A program made the position numbers and the translations under genes. DNA of 64,000 nucleotides, from the NCBI RefSeq assembly GCF_011300455.1, contig NZ_CP049869.1:1426001-1490000 (forward strand). Direction: 5' to 3'. This stretch comes from Sphingomonas piscis. GTDB lineage: Bacteria; Pseudomonadota; Alphaproteobacteria; Sphingomonadales; Sphingomonadaceae. The notes beneath the pieces are model-generated. The model had not been told where the DNA came from. It saw only the letters and a program-made list of their open reading frames with translations, and did not search any database. Positions 25,854 through 35,522 of the stretch are shown one piece after another. How positions within the stretch are numbered: position 1 is the first letter of the stretch; every line of letters starts with the position of its first letter.

Positions 25854-28201
25854 CCTCGAAGGCTCGCGCCGAGCTTCTGCGCTGCCGCGGTCACCCGACT
25901 GGCGATTTCCGCCAATTCCTGGTCGGTGAAGCTCTTCTCGCCTGGCTGCAGCGTCACTTCCACGGCCAGCGACAATCCGTCGGCGCCTTCGAATCGGTCG
26001 AAGATGCGGGCTGCGACGATCGCCTGCTTGTCCGCGCCCCGAATGGCACGGACAAGCGCGTCGGCGGAAAGCTCGGATGGAACGAAGAAGGCGAAGTCGC
26101 GGGTAACCGCCTGGAGCGAGGGGGGCGTGAACGCCGGGCGCGCACGTCCCACCGACCGGGAAGATGGGAAAGCATCGAGATAGAGCTCGGCCGCCACCGT
26201 GCCAGAGGGCGCATCCAGCTCCTTGATCAGGCGCGGATGAAGCTCGCCAAAGGATGCGACAATCGTCTTGGGACCAAGACCCAGCTTCGCCGAGCGGCCT
26301 GGGTGCCACGCGGCTCCTGCATCGGCAAACAGCTGCAGGTTGGCGACGGGGACACCGGCCGCCTCCAACAACGCCAGCGCCTCGACCTTGGCGTCATAGG
26401 CATCGAACCCGCGCGCCTTGCCGCTCTGCCAATTGCGGGGCGCCTTGTCGCCTGCCAGCAGCAGGGTCAGCGTCGACCGCTCGGCGTCCGCTTCATAGCG
26501 GCGGCCGATCTCGAACAGACGAAGGCTGGTTGCACCGCGATCCAGGTTCCGCCGCGTCGCCGATGCCAGTCCAGGCAACAGCGAGGGCCGCATCACCTTC
26601 ATGTCCTCGCTGATCGGATTGGCGAGGCGCCATGTAGCGCCGCCAACCGCAGCAGCCTGCGCCTCGGAGATGAAGCTCCACGTGATCGCCTCATCCAGCC
26701 CGCGTGTCGCGGCTGCCCGGCGAAGCTTGCGTTCGACCGACTGCGCCCGCGTAATGGTCGGCACCGCCACCCCGGATGTTCGATCGAGTGGCGTGGACGG
26801 GATCTGATCAAGACCCTCGATGCGGGCGATCTCCTCGACGAGGTCGGCAGCACCGTCCACATCGCGGCGCCAGGTGGGGACCAGCACTTCGCTGCCGTCC
26901 AGTTCGAAGCCGAGCCGATCAAGGATGGCCTTCTGCCGCTCGGCGGAAACGTCAACACCGCCAAGCGCGAGCGTGCGCCGAGGGTCGAACTTCACGCGCT
27001 TGCGGGTGGTCGGCGCTTGGCCTTGCCGAACGATTTCGGATGCTTCGCCGCCGCAGATTTGCACGATCAGTCCGGTAAGGATCGCAAGACCTTCGTCGAG
27101 GAAGGCGGGGTCCACACCGCGCTCGAAGCGGCTGCGGGCATCGCTGGTGAGGCTGAGCGCCTGACCCGTCTTCGCGATCCGCTCGGGCGTGAAGTATGCG
27201 ACCTCCAGCATGATGTTGGTCGTGCTGTCCGCGACGCCCGACTCCTCGCCGCCCATGATGCCGCCGATATCGTGCACCTTGGCGTCATCGGCGATGACCG
27301 TCATGAACGGCGCAAGCGCATATTCCTTGCCGTTCAGCGCCAGCACCGTCTCACCTTCGCGCGCCGCGCGGGCGGTTAGACCGCCGGTTAGCTTGGTGAT
27401 GTCGTAGGCATGGCTCGGCCGGCCATGGTCGAGCATCACATAGTTGGTGATGTCGACGACGGCGCTGATCGGGCGCTGGCCGGCCGCTTTCAGCCGCTGC
27501 TTAATCCATTCCGGGCTGACGCCGTTGCGCACGCCGCGGATAGCGCGGCCGAAAAAGGCAGGGCAGCCTTCCGGATCCTCGATGCGGATCTCCACTGGAC
27601 AGGGGAAGCTCCCGGCAACACCCGGAATGGTGAGCGGCTTCAGCGCGCCCGCACCGGCAGCTGCAAGGTCGCGCGCAATGCCACGCACGCCCATGCAGTC
27701 CTGCCGGTTGGGCGTGATCGCCACGTCGAAGACTGGGTCGTCGAGACCGGCGTAGACGGCGAACGCCGTGCCGACCGGCGCGTCCTGGGCCAGTTCGATG
27801 ATGCCGTCATGCTCGTCGCCGATCTGAAGCTCGCGTACCGAGCACATCATGCCTCGCGATTCCACGCCGCGGATCGCCGCGACCTTCAGGGTCATGTCGG
27901 ACCCGGGAACGTACGCGCCCGGGGGACCGAACACACCGACCAGACCCGCACGGGCATTTGGCGCACCGCATACGACCTGCATCGGGCCCTCGCCCGCGTC
28001 GACCGTTAGCACCTGCAATTTATCAGCCTGCGGGTGACGCTCAGCGGTGAGCACGCGCGCCACCTTGAACGGCGCAAGTAGGTCGCCCGGGTTGGTAACG
28101 CCTTCGACCTCCAAGCCGATGGCGGTCAGCTTCTCGGCGATCTGGTCGGCCGACCAATCGGTCTCCAGATGGTCCTTCAGCCAGGACAAGGTGAACTTCA
28201 T
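25850..28201 (-). CDS. pheT: Phenylalanine-tRNA ligase beta subunit
   Basis: PheT is the large subunit of the heterotetrameric phenylalanyl-tRNA synthetase. The 783-aa protein starts [16 protein letters not shown], with the tRNA-binding OB fold (about 40-150), the B3/B4 editing domain, B5, and a C-terminal anticodon-binding FDX-ACB domain (about 690-783). The frame is open far upstream inside pheS, but ATG 28201 overlaps the pheS stop by four bases and begins the conserved N-terminus. Confidence 0.96.
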   Translation of the reverse strand: MKFTLSWLKDHLETDWSADQIAEKLTAIGLEVEGVTNPGDLLAPFKVARVLTAERHPQADKLQVLTVDAGEGPMQVVCGAPNARAGLVGVFGPPGAYVPGSDMTLKVAAIRGVESRGMMCSVRELQIGDEHDGIIELAQDAPVGTAFAVYAGLDDPVFDVAITPNRQDCMGVRGIARDLAAAGAGALKPLTIPGVAGSFPCPVEIRIEDPEGCPAFFGRAIRGVRNGVSPEWIKQRLKAAGQRPISAVVDITNYVMLDHGRPSHAYDITKLTGGLTARAAREGETVLALNGKEYALAPFMTVIADDAKVHDIGGIMGGEESGVADSTTNIMLEVAYFTPERIAKTGQALSLTSDARSRFERGVDPAFLDEGLAILTGLIVQICGGEASEIVRQGQAPTTRKRVKFDPRRTLALGGVDVSAERQKAILDRLGFELDGSEVLVPTWRRDVDGAADLVEEIARIEGLDQIPSTPLDRTSGVAVPTITRAQSVERKLRRAAATRGLDEAITWSFISEAQAAAVGGATWRLANPISEDMKVMRPSLLPGLASATRRNLDRGATSLRLFEIGRRYEADAERSTLTLLLAGDKAPRNWQSGKARGFDAYDAKVEALALLEAAGVPVANLQLFADAGAAWHPGRSAKLGLGPKTIVASFGELHPRLIKELDAPSGTVAAELYLDAFPSSRSVGRARPAFTPPSLQAVTRDFAFFVPSELSADALVRAIRGADKQAIVAARIFDRFEGADGLSLAVEVTLQPGEKSFTDQELAEIASRVTAAAQKLGASLRG

Positions 28202-29262
28202 GCGCCCACTCCCGCCGAGATGGTTGGAATGTCGAGCGCGCGGAAGCCGTAATGCTTCATCCAGCGGATATCGCCATCGAAGAAGGCGCGAAGGTCGTTC
28301 ATTCCGTACTTGAGCATGGCGAGGCGGTCGACGCCCGTGCCGAAGGCAAAGCCCTGCCACTCGTCCGGATCGAGCCCGCAATTGGCAATCACACGCGGGT
28401 GGACCATGCCGCTGCCGAGCACCTCCATCCAGCCTTCGGAGCCGCCGACCACGCGACGGCCCTTCTCCATCGACCAGCCGACATCGACCTCGGCCGAGGG
28501 TTCCGTGAAGGGGAAGTAGGACGGGCGCATCCGCAGCACGATGTCGTCGCGCTCGAAGAAGGCCTTGAGGAAGGTCTCCAGTGTCCACTTGAGATGACCC
28601 ATGTGGATGGCGCGGTCGATCACGAGCCCTTCGATCTGGTGGAACATCGGAGTGTGCGTGGCGTCGCTGTCGGAGCGGTAGACCCGGCCCGGGGCGATGA
28701 CCCGGATGGGAGGCGGATTGTTGTGCATCGTCCGGATTTGCACCGGTGACGTGTGGGTCCGAAGCACACGCGGCTCCTCGCCTTCGCTCCGCGGTTCACA
28801 ATAGAATGTGTCGTGCATCGCCCGCGCGGGGTGACTTTCGGGCATGTTGAGCGCGGTGAAATTATACCACTGCTCCTCGATTTCCGGTCCTTCAGCGACG
28901 GCGAAGCCCAGATCGGCGAAAATTTCCGCAAGCTCGTCCATGACCTGGCTGACCGGGTGAACCGATCCGCTCGGCGCTTCGGCGGCCGGCAAAGAAAGGT
29001 CCAGCCGCTCGGTCGCAAGCCGGCGCTCCAGCTCAGCATTCTCCAGCGCCGACTTGCGCGAGGCAATCGCGTCGGTGACTTGCTCACGAAGGGCGTGGAT
29101 CTTGGGCCCCTCGCTTGCGCGCTCCTCCGGTGTCATCTTGCCCAGCGACTTTAATTGCGCGGTGATGAAGCCTGCTTTGCCCAGCGCGGACACGCGTATT
29201 GCGTCCAGCGCGCCAAGGTCGCCGGCCTGGGAGATATCGTTGAGGAGCTGTTCGCCGTTCAT
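28198..29262 (-). CDS. pheS: Phenylalanine-tRNA ligase alpha subunit
   Basis: PheS is the catalytic subunit that activates phenylalanine. The 354-aa protein has the N-terminal coiled coil (about 1-95) and the class II core with motif 2 ([20 protein letters not shown]) and motif 3 ([16 protein letters not shown]). GSGMVHPRV is also present. Translationally coupled to pheT. A hairpin terminator lies between the upstream rplT and this gene. Confidence 0.96.
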   Translation of the reverse strand: MNGEQLLNDISQAGDLGALDAIRVSALGKAGFITAQLKSLGKMTPEERASEGPKIHALREQVTDAIASRKSALENAELERRLATERLDLSLPAAEAPSGSVHPVSQVMDELAEIFADLGFAVAEGPEIEEQWYNFTALNMPESHPARAMHDTFYCEPRSEGEEPRVLRTHTSPVQIRTMHNNPPPIRVIAPGRVYRSDSDATHTPMFHQIEGLVIDRAIHMGHLKWTLETFLKAFFERDDIVLRMRPSYFPFTEPSAEVDVGWSMEKGRRVVGGSEGWMEVLGSGMVHPRVIANCGLDPDEWQGFAFGTGVDRLAMLKYGMNDLRAFFDGDIRWMKHYGFRALDIPTISAGVGA

Positions 29263-29276
29263 GGCCGTCCCATAAG

Positions 29277-29314
29277 CAAAAGGGCGCGGTAGAGGCTAGC
29301 TCTGCCGCGCCCTT
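29277..29314 (-). terminator. Intrinsic terminator/attenuator between rplT and pheS
   Basis: The arms AAGGGCGCGG and CCGCGCCCTT are perfectly complementary (10 bp), with an additional AGAG/CTCT inside, and on the minus strand are followed by TTTTGC. It lies 15 bases before the pheS ATG, so it must be read through or regulated if pheST is co-transcribed with rpmI-rplT. No leader peptide is seen. Confidence 0.7.
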
Positions 29315-29337
29315 GCGAGTTGTTGCGAGATCGAGAG

Positions 29338-29709
29338 TTAAGCGGCCTGCTTGCCCTCGAGCGCCTTCTTCGCCTGCGCGATGATGGCAGTAAATGCCTC
29401 ACCTTCGTGCATCGCGATGTCGGCCAGGACCTTCCGGTCGAGGTCGATGTTCGCAAGCTTCAGCGCGTGGATGAACTGACCGTAGGTCAGGCCTTCGGCG
29501 CGAACCGCGGCGTTGATGCGCTGGATCCACAGGGCGCGGAAGCTCCGCTTCTTCACCTTGCGGTCGCGATAGGCGTACTGCCCGGCCTTTTCGACGGCCT
29601 GGCGGGCGATGCGGATCGTGTTCTTGCGACGGCCGTAATAGCCCTTCGCCTGATCCAAAATCCGCTTGTGCTTGGCGCGGGTGGTTACACCCCGTTTGAC
29701 GCGTGCCAT
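29338..29709 (-). CDS. rplT: 50S ribosomal protein L20
   Basis: L20 binds 23S rRNA early in 50S assembly. The 123-aa basic protein has the family's [20 protein letters not shown] start and [40 protein letters not shown]. It follows rpmI by 14 bases. infC, often at the head of this operon, is not adjacent. Confidence 0.97.
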   Translation of the reverse strand: MARVKRGVTTRAKHKRILDQAKGYYGRRKNTIRIARQAVEKAGQYAYRDRKVKKRSFRALWIQRINAAVRAEGLTYGQFIHALKLANIDLDRKVLADIAMHEGEAFTAIIAQAKKALEGKQAA

Positions 29710-29723
29710 GTCCTATCCGCTCC

Positions 29724-29927
29724 TTACTTGAGGCCGTACGGGGCCCAGAGCTTCACGCGCGCCGTATCGGCGTCGGCGAGAACCTCGGTTCCACGATTCT
29801 GGCGGATATACTTAGCATTGTGGCTGATCAGGCGGTGACGCTTGCCGGCAACGCCGTGCTTCACCTTGCCAGTCGCCGTGAGCTTAAAGCGCTTTTTGAC
29901 GCCGCTCTTGGTCTTGAGCTTGGGCAT
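29724..29927 (-). CDS. rpmI: 50S ribosomal protein L35
   Basis: A 67-aa basic ribosomal protein starting [15 protein letters not shown] and containing [19 protein letters not shown]. The frame extends eight codons upstream, but ATG 29927, preceded by AAGGAG, is the standard start. It is the promoter-proximal gene of rpmI-rplT(-pheST). Confidence 0.97.
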   Translation of the reverse strand: MPKLKTKSGVKKRFKLTATGKVKHGVAGKRHRLISHNAKYIRQNRGTEVLADADTARVKLWAPYGLK

Positions 29928-30030
29928 TTTCGTCTCCTTGTAGCGCTGCAAGAGCGCGACGTTCGCAACCCGACACGGCAGCCCTCACTGGCCGGCCTGG
30001 TTGTTTTTCCAACGATCTGGAAAGGCGGCG

Positions 30031-30059
30031 CCTATAGATGCGGGCCGTCGATTTGGCAA
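30031..30059 (-). promoter_or_regulatory. Promoter of rpmI-rplT
   Basis: On the minus strand -35 TTGCCA (30054-30059) and -10 TATAGG (30031-30036) are separated by 17 bases, followed by a GC-rich discriminator GCGCCGCCTT. The predicted transcript has a leader of about 95 bases before rpmI, long enough for L20 autoregulation, but no specific fold is claimed. Confidence 0.6.
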
Positions 30060-30075
30060 GCTCGCGGAGGAATGA

Positions 30076-30738
30076 TCACCAAGGGATCGGCGTTCCGTCA
30101 TAGTTGAGGAAGCTGCCGCTGTCGTTCGGCTCCAGGCGCTCGATCGTCTGACGCATCGCGGAGACGCTCTGTTCGACCGTTAGCGGCGCATTGTTTCCAC
30201 CCATGCGCGTCTGGACCCACCCGGGATGAAGCACAGCCGCGATCACGCCCTTGGCGCGGTGATCGAGTGCAAGGCTGCGCCACGCCGAGTTGAGCGCCGA
30301 CTTGGACGAGCGGTAAGCGACGTAACCGCCAGACCCATTGTCGTCGATGCTGCCCATTTTGCTAGTGATGGCGATGGCGGTGCCCTTCGCCTCGGAGAGG
30401 CGCGGCATCAGCGTTTCGGCGAGCAGCACCGGCGCAATGCTGTTGACCGTCAGTGCCGCCGCCCATTCGCGGCCATCCGCCGCACTTTCGATGCGCATCG
30501 GACCCCAGGTGCCGGCGTTGGCGATCAGCAGGTCGAGCGGGCGGTCGAACCCACGCCCGAACCGCTCTACGGCGTCGAGGTCGGCAACATCGAACTGCGC
30601 CGTTTCGACGCCGAGCTGTGCAAGCTCGTCGCTCGGCTTTCGGCTTGTGGCCACGACCGACCAGCCGTCGGCTGCATATTGGCAGGACAGCTCAAGGCCG
30701 AGGCCGCGATTGGCGCCGGTAATCAGGACAGTAGGCAT
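30076..30738 (-). CDS. Short-chain dehydrogenase/reductase
   Basis: A 220-aa SDR: cofactor motif TGANRGLG at 8-15, LLIANAG at the end of the fourth strand, catalytic Ser in AITSKMGS, and YRSSK as the Tyr-x-x-x-Lys pair. It resembles the carbonyl reductase/sniffer-like subgroup; substrate unknown. ATG 30738 starts directly at the Rossmann strand; the ten-codon upstream extension is not needed. It is a single gene between the rpmI promoter and a divergent small frame. Confidence 0.85.
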   Translation of the reverse strand: MPTVLITGANRGLGLELSCQYAADGWSVVATSRKPSDELAQLGVETAQFDVADLDAVERFGRGFDRPLDLLIANAGTWGPMRIESAADGREWAAALTVNSIAPVLLAETLMPRLSEAKGTAIAITSKMGSIDDNGSGGYVAYRSSKSALNSAWRSLALDHRAKGVIAAVLHPGWVQTRMGGNNAPLTVEQSVSAMRQTIERLEPNDSGSFLNYDGTPIPW

Positions 30739-30865
30739 GACTTCTCCTCCGCTGCTGCGTGAACGCACACGGCCAGAAAAGGTGCGAGCAGAATGGCGCG
30801 GGAAAGGTCAACACGCGGGAAGCGGCTTTAGGCTTTGGTAACCTTGCCGAGCGACACTCCGGCCT

Positions 30866-31027
30866 ATGCTTACGGAAGACGGAATCTACTTCGACGATGT
30901 CGGCGACGACGCTGAAAGCCTCGGGCAATTTCTCATCGAGGCGGCAGGCAAGGCGCTGCTGATCATCGGCTTTTTCGGAGTGAAGGCGGCTTTGGCGCTC
31001 GGCGCGATAAACTTGGCGTCGATTTAA
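30866..31027 (+). CDS. Possible small membrane protein (53 aa)
   Basis: The frame reads MLTEDGIYFDDVGDDAESLG, then FLIEAAGKALLIIGFFG and VKAALALGAINLASI before TAA 31025. It has an acidic N-terminus and one hydrophobic helix, a common layout for small membrane proteins. Composition and the fit between the SDR and the convergent prs gene suggest it is real, but there is no clear ribosome binding site and I recognise no family. Confidence 0.4.
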   Translation: MLTEDGIYFDDVGDDAESLGQFLIEAAGKALLIIGFFGVKAALALGAINLASI

Positions 31028-31044
31028 GCGACGACCTTACAGGT

Positions 31045-31980
31045 TTAGTCGAACAGGCTCGACACGCTGCTCTCATCCGCAATCCGCCGGATTGCCTCGG
31101 CCAACAGCGGCGCGATGGTGAGCCGGCGGATCTTGCCGTCCTGCGCGTCAGCCTCGCCATTGAAAATGGAATCGGTGACGACGAGTTCAGACAGTTCCGA
31201 CTTGTTGACCCGTGCCGCGGCGCCCCCGGACAGGACACCGTGGGTGGAATAAGCGAACACTTCCTCGGCGCCTTCCTGCTTCAGGGCGGCAGCCGCGTTG
31301 CACAGGGTGCCGGCGGAATCGACGATGTCGTCGATCAGGATGCAGGTGCGGCCCTCGACGTCGCCGATGATGTTCATGACTTCCGATTCGCCAGCCCGCT
31401 CGCGGCGCTTGTCGACGATCGCCAGCGGCGCGTTGTTGAGGCGCTTTGCCAGGCTTCGGGCGCGGACCACGCCGCCGACGTCGGGTGACACGACCGTCAG
31501 GTCGCGCTTTCCGAACCGGGCAGAGATGTCCGCCGCCATTACCGGCGCCGCGAACAGATTATCCGTGGGAATGTCGAAGAAGCCCTGGATCTGCCCGGCA
31601 TGGAGATCGACCGACAAAACCCGATTCGCGCCGGCCACGGTGATCAGGTTGGCGACCAGCTTGGCGGAAATCGGCGTGCGCGGACCCGGCTTCCGGTCTT
31701 GGCGAGCATAGCCGAAGTAGGGCAGCACCGCGGTGATCCGCTTCGCCGACGCGCGGCGCAGCGCGTCGATGCAGATCAGAAGCTCCATCAAATGGTCATT
31801 GGCCGGGTAGCTGGTCGATTGCAGCACGAACACGTCTTCGCCGCGGACATTCTCATGGATCTCGACGAATATTTCCTCGTCGGCGAAGCGGCGGACGCTG
31901 CACTTGGTGAGCGGGATCTCCAGATAGTCGGAAATGGCGCGCGCGAGCGGCTGGTTACTATTGGCGGTAAGCAATTTCAT
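31045..31980 (-). CDS. prs: Ribose-phosphate pyrophosphokinase
   Basis: Prs makes PRPP from ribose 5-phosphate and ATP, feeding nucleotide, His and Trp synthesis. The 311-aa protein has [16 protein letters not shown], the ATP-loop [35 protein letters not shown], and the PRPP-binding [13 protein letters not shown]. Length is typical. It is a single gene divergent from gltX. Confidence 0.96.
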   Translation of the reverse strand: MKLLTANSNQPLARAISDYLEIPLTKCSVRRFADEEIFVEIHENVRGEDVFVLQSTSYPANDHLMELLICIDALRRASAKRITAVLPYFGYARQDRKPGPRTPISAKLVANLITVAGANRVLSVDLHAGQIQGFFDIPTDNLFAAPVMAADISARFGKRDLTVVSPDVGGVVRARSLAKRLNNAPLAIVDKRRERAGESEVMNIIGDVEGRTCILIDDIVDSAGTLCNAAAALKQEGAEEVFAYSTHGVLSGGAAARVNKSELSELVVTDSIFNGEADAQDGKIRRLTIAPLLAEAIRRIADESSVSSLFD

Positions 31981-32082
31981 GAGTGCTGCCCCAATCCCCG
32001 GCTGCGGCTTTGTCCCGCCTTAGCCAAGCGGAGCCGAGTCCAGCAAGCTTGCCGCGCCGCCGGTGCGCGTTAAAGCCGCGTC

Positions 32083-33402
32083 ATGACCGTCGTTTCCCGC
32101 TTTGCACCGTCGCCGACCGGCCGACTTCACGTCGGCAATATTCGCACGGCGCTCCACAACTTCCTGTTTGCGCGGCAGCATGGCGGGCGCTTCCTGCTGC
32201 GGATCGACGACACGGACCGGGAGCGGTCGACGGCGGAGTTCGACCAGGCGATCCGGGAGGATCTCGACTGGCTAGGCCTCACGCCCGACGCCATTTTCCG
32301 TCAGTCGGAACGATTCGATCTCTACGAACGCGAATTCGAACGGCTGAAGGCGGCCGGGCGGGTCTATGCCTGCTATGAGACGCCCGAAGAGCTGGATCTT
32401 CGCCGCAAGATCCTGCTCGGCCGCGGGTTGCCGCCGGTGTACGAGCGTAAGCCGCTCGACGCGGCGGTGCCGGAGTGCCGGACGCCGCACTGGCGATTCC
32501 GCCTCGATCACGACCGGCCGATCGTGTGGACCGACCTCATCCGCGGCGAGCAGAGGTTCGATCCCAAGCTGCTGTCCGATCCGGTAGTGCGCCGCGAGGA
32601 CGGCAGCTGGCTCTACCTTCTGCCCAGCGTCATCGACGATGCCGACATGGGGGTTACCCACATCGTCCGCGGCGAGGACCATGTGTCGAACAGCGCCGCC
32701 CAGCTGCAGATGTTTGAGGCGCTGGGCGCCACGCCGCCACAACTGGCACACGAGGCGCTGCTGGTCGCCGCGGAGGGCAAGCTGTCGAAGCGGCTCGGGT
32801 CGCTCGGGGTCCAGCAGATCCGGGAAGAGGGTCTGGAGCCGCTGGCATTGCTGTCGGTCCTCGCCCGCCTTGGCACCTCGCAGCCGGTCGAGCCCTTCAC
32901 CCGCGTCGACGAGCTCGCCGCGACGCTCGACTTCGCCCATTTCGGGCGAGCGCCGGCGCATTTCGACCTGCACGACGTCGAACTGATCAACGCGCGGCTG
33001 TTGCATGGGATGGATTATGCGGCCGTCGCGGATCGCCTGCCGGCCGACGCGATGGAGGCCGATTGGACGCTGCTTCGTCCCAATCTGCAGCGGCTGTCCG
33101 ATTTCGAGCAATGGTTCGAACTGGTGTCTGGTGACATTGTTGCGCCGGATTTAAGCGATGACGATCGCCGATTTGTTATCGTCGCAGAGGCGCAGGCTCA
33201 GCAGATCGACTGGTCGGGCGAGCCCTGGCGCGACCTGACCGAAGCGTTGAAGGCGAGCACCGGCCGGAAGGGCAAGGCGCTGTTCATGCCGCTGCGCCTG
33301 GCGCTGACCGGTCGCGAACATGGGCCCGAGATGAGCGCCTTGGTAAAGCGCATTGGCAAGGAGCTTACGCTCACCCGCTTAAGGGCTGCCGGCACACACT
33401 AG
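32083..33402 (+). CDS. gltX: Glutamate-tRNA ligase
   Basis: A 439-aa class I synthetase. The HIGH-type motif is in RFAPSPTGRLHVGNIRTALH and the KMSKS-type motif reads KLSKRLGS. LRIDDTDRERS and DDADMGVTHIVRGEDH are also diagnostic of GltX. It is slightly shorter than the usual 465-480 aa, with a compact C-terminal anticodon-binding part, as in the second GltX copy many alphaproteobacteria have; another gltX may exist elsewhere. Confidence 0.93.
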   Translation: MTVVSRFAPSPTGRLHVGNIRTALHNFLFARQHGGRFLLRIDDTDRERSTAEFDQAIREDLDWLGLTPDAIFRQSERFDLYEREFERLKAAGRVYACYETPEELDLRRKILLGRGLPPVYERKPLDAAVPECRTPHWRFRLDHDRPIVWTDLIRGEQRFDPKLLSDPVVRREDGSWLYLLPSVIDDADMGVTHIVRGEDHVSNSAAQLQMFEALGATPPQLAHEALLVAAEGKLSKRLGSLGVQQIREEGLEPLALLSVLARLGTSQPVEPFTRVDELAATLDFAHFGRAPAHFDLHDVELINARLLHGMDYAAVADRLPADAMEADWTLLRPNLQRLSDFEQWFELVSGDIVAPDLSDDDRRFVIVAEAQAQQIDWSGEPWRDLTEALKASTGRKGKALFMPLRLALTGREHGPEMSALVKRIGKELTLTRLRAAGTH

Positions 33403-33457
33403 CAACACCACCGGAACGCCGCTTCTCTGGAACAAACAGGCTTGCTCCTGGTATGAT

Positions 33458-33472
33458 ATGATGTAACATCAT
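33458..33472. promoter_or_regulatory. 7-1-7 palindrome upstream of the TonB-like gene
   Basis: ATGATGT-A-ACATCAT is a perfect 7-1-7 inverted repeat in the 98-base gap between gltX and the TonB-like gene, 29 bases before the ATG and within the likely promoter. The geometry resembles sites of Fur-superfamily (Fur/Zur/Mur) repressors, but the bases do not match a specific consensus. Confidence 0.5.
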
Positions 33473-33500
33473 CTTACGACTCAGGAGAGGAGGTCGCAAA

Positions 33501-34181
33501 ATGCTTGCTTATGCTGCCGGCCGTCAGGGGATCGCTGCGCGCGGCTCATCCCCATCCACCATGCTGTTGATTATCGGCGGTCATGTTGCCGTGGTCGCCC
33601 TGGCGATGAGCGCAAAGTTCATCATCGATGCGAGTCCCCGCACACCGCCGACCATGATTGACCTCATAGAAACCGAGAAGATCCCGGTCCCGCCGCCACC
33701 GGAAGATAATGCGCCGCCGCAGCACGCCGCGCCAAAGTCCGACCCGTATGTCCCGCGAGTCCCGACACCAATGCCGCCTCAGCCCGGCACGAGCATGAGC
33801 ACGACCGCCGAGCCGACAGGGCCGACCGGGCCTGTCGCCGGGACCGATCCAGCTATCCTCGTGCCGCTCACGCCTCCAACGCCGATACCCGTTCCGGTCC
33901 GGCTCGGACCGAGGCTTGCCACGCCAGCATCCGCGCTACGACCGCCGTATCCGACGTCGAAGCTGGACTCGCAGGAGGAAGCGTCGCTTCGGCTACGGCT
34001 GACGATCGACGAACGTGGACGGGTGGTCGCCGTAGATCCCGTCGGCGCTAATGATCCGGCCTTCCTCAACGCGGCGCGCCGCCACCTGATCGCCAAGTGG
34101 CGCTATCAACCGGCTACCGTTGACGGGAAAACGATCCAGTCGACCACGGTCATCACCCTTCGCTTCCAGCTGGAAGGCTGA
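33501..34181 (+). CDS. TonB-family energy transducer
   Basis: A 226-aa inner-membrane protein: one N-terminal membrane anchor (about 20-42), a Pro-rich periplasmic linker (KIPVPPPPEDNAPPQ and following, about 50-145) and a C-terminal TonB domain (about 148-226) with LRLRLTIDERGRVVAVDPVG and FLNAARRHLIAKWRYQP. It would transmit proton-motive energy to TonB-dependent receptors. ExbB/ExbD are not adjacent. A strong AGGAGAGGAGG precedes the ATG. Confidence 0.88.
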   Translation: MLAYAAGRQGIAARGSSPSTMLLIIGGHVAVVALAMSAKFIIDASPRTPPTMIDLIETEKIPVPPPPEDNAPPQHAAPKSDPYVPRVPTPMPPQPGTSMSTTAEPTGPTGPVAGTDPAILVPLTPPTPIPVPVRLGPRLATPASALRPPYPTSKLDSQEEASLRLRLTIDERGRVVAVDPVGANDPAFLNAARRHLIAKWRYQPATVDGKTIQSTTVITLRFQLEG

Positions 34182-34221
34182 GGGGCTGGCGGGAGAACGG
34201 GCGCGGGCCTATCTAAAGATC

Positions 34222-34548
34222 ATGCCCGTCCTTCCGCCCTACTTCGGTCCTCGCGCGGCGATTGCGGACCTGCTCGCCTTCATGCGGCAGCGCAGCCGTG
34301 AGCAGCGCATCGGCGCCGTGCTTGCCGTGGTCGCCACTGCCGCGATCGTGATCGGATTTTTCACGGACACGTCGATCAACCCGAAGCCGGCGACCACCGT
34401 CACCTTCACTCAGAGCTGGAGCGCTGATCGAAGCGACGCCGAAATCATCGCCGACCAGAAAAAGGATCAGGCCATGCGCGACGCCGCAAAGGAGAAGCGC
34501 CGCCAGGAATATGTGAAGCTGCAAAAGCAGCTGGGGATGGACGAATAG
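34222..34548 (+). CDS. Single-pass membrane protein of unknown function
   Basis: A 108-aa protein with one membrane helix (IGAVLAVVATAAIVIGFF, about 30-47) and a charged C-terminal tail rich in Lys, Arg and Asp with coiled-coil potential (ADQKKDQAMRDAAKEKRRQE). No family is recognised beyond similar small sphingomonad proteins. It lies between the TonB-like gene and ribD; the frame is open upstream into the TonB gene, and ATG 34222 is the natural start. Confidence 0.7.
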   Translation: MPVLPPYFGPRAAIADLLAFMRQRSREQRIGAVLAVVATAAIVIGFFTDTSINPKPATTVTFTQSWSADRSDAEIIADQKKDQAMRDAAKEKRRQEYVKLQKQLGMDE

Positions 34549-34559
34549 TCACGCAGTTC

Positions 34560-35513
34560 ATGACGCAGGCGGTCGCGCTCGGCGAGGCCGCGCGTGGGCA
34601 GACCGCGCCCAATCCGAATGTCGGCTGTGTGATCGTACGGAATGGCGAGGTGGTCGGACGCGGGGCGACCGCTTCGGGCGGCCGGCCCCACGCCGAGGCC
34701 GAGGCCTTGTCGCAAGCCGGAAGCCAGGCGGAAGGCAGCACCGTCTACGTTACGCTCGAACCCTGCGCCCATAGCAGCCCACGCGGCCCAGCCTGTGCCG
34801 ACTTGCTGGTCGCCGCGCGGCCTCAGCGTGTGATCGTCGCGCTCGAGGACCCCGATCCTCGAACCACTGGCCGCGGTATTGCTCGGCTTCGCGAAGCGGG
34901 AATTGCCCTTGACTTGGGTGACGGCGCTGACGAGGCAAGGCACAGCATGGCCGGATGGCTGACACGCCAGCGCCTCGGGCGGCCACGCGTCACATTGAAG
35001 CTCGCACTGTCGATCGACGGGAAGGTCGCGCTACCCTCGGGCGAATCCAAGTGGATCACCGGTGAGGACGCCCGCGCTCACGTCCACCTGGAGCGTGCGC
35101 AGTCTGACATGATCCTGGTTGGTCGCGGCACCTTTCTCGCTGATTCGCCCAAGCTCGACGTGCGGCTCCCCGGTTTAGAAGAGCGTTCGCCCCGCCGAGC
35201 CCTGCTCAGCCGTGGCGAACCCGTCGATGGCTGGGAAATGCTGCAATCTCCACAAGATGTGCACCGGCTTCATGACGTCAATGATCTGCTGGTGGAGGGC
35301 GGATCTGTGACCGCTACCGCATTCCTCAACGCCGACCTGGTCGACCGCATCCTCATCTACCGCGCCCCTATCATTGTCGGCGAAGGCAAGTCGTCGTTCG
35401 GCTACATCGGTCTCGACGCTATCGCGGACGCGCACGGCCGCTGGCGGGTCAGCGACGGCCGGGCCCTCGGCGTCGACCGCCTCGAAGTTTACGAGCGGGT
35501 GCGGGAGGCCTAA
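34560..35513 (+). CDS. ribD: Bifunctional riboflavin biosynthesis deaminase/reductase RibD
   Basis: RibD carries out the deamination and side-chain reduction steps of riboflavin synthesis. The 317-aa protein has the N-terminal deaminase with zinc ligands in HAEAEAL and TLEPCAHSSPRGPACA, and a C-terminal reductase with LKLALSIDGKVALPSGESKW and LVEGGSVTATAFLN. ATG 34560 is eleven bases after the preceding stop. No FMN riboswitch is present upstream. First of ribD-ribE-ribBA-ribH. Confidence 0.95.
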   Translation: MTQAVALGEAARGQTAPNPNVGCVIVRNGEVVGRGATASGGRPHAEAEALSQAGSQAEGSTVYVTLEPCAHSSPRGPACADLLVAARPQRVIVALEDPDPRTTGRGIARLREAGIALDLGDGADEARHSMAGWLTRQRLGRPRVTLKLALSIDGKVALPSGESKWITGEDARAHVHLERAQSDMILVGRGTFLADSPKLDVRLPGLEERSPRRALLSRGEPVDGWEMLQSPQDVHRLHDVNDLLVEGGSVTATAFLNADLVDRILIYRAPIIVGEGKSSFGYIGLDAIADAHGRWRVSDGRALGVDRLEVYERVREA

Positions 35514-35522
35514 GGCGCGGGC

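Noticed and set aside
34182..34559. Possible FMN riboswitch before ribD
   Set aside because: The gap before ribD is eleven bases and the region upstream encodes a small protein; no conserved RFN helices are seen.
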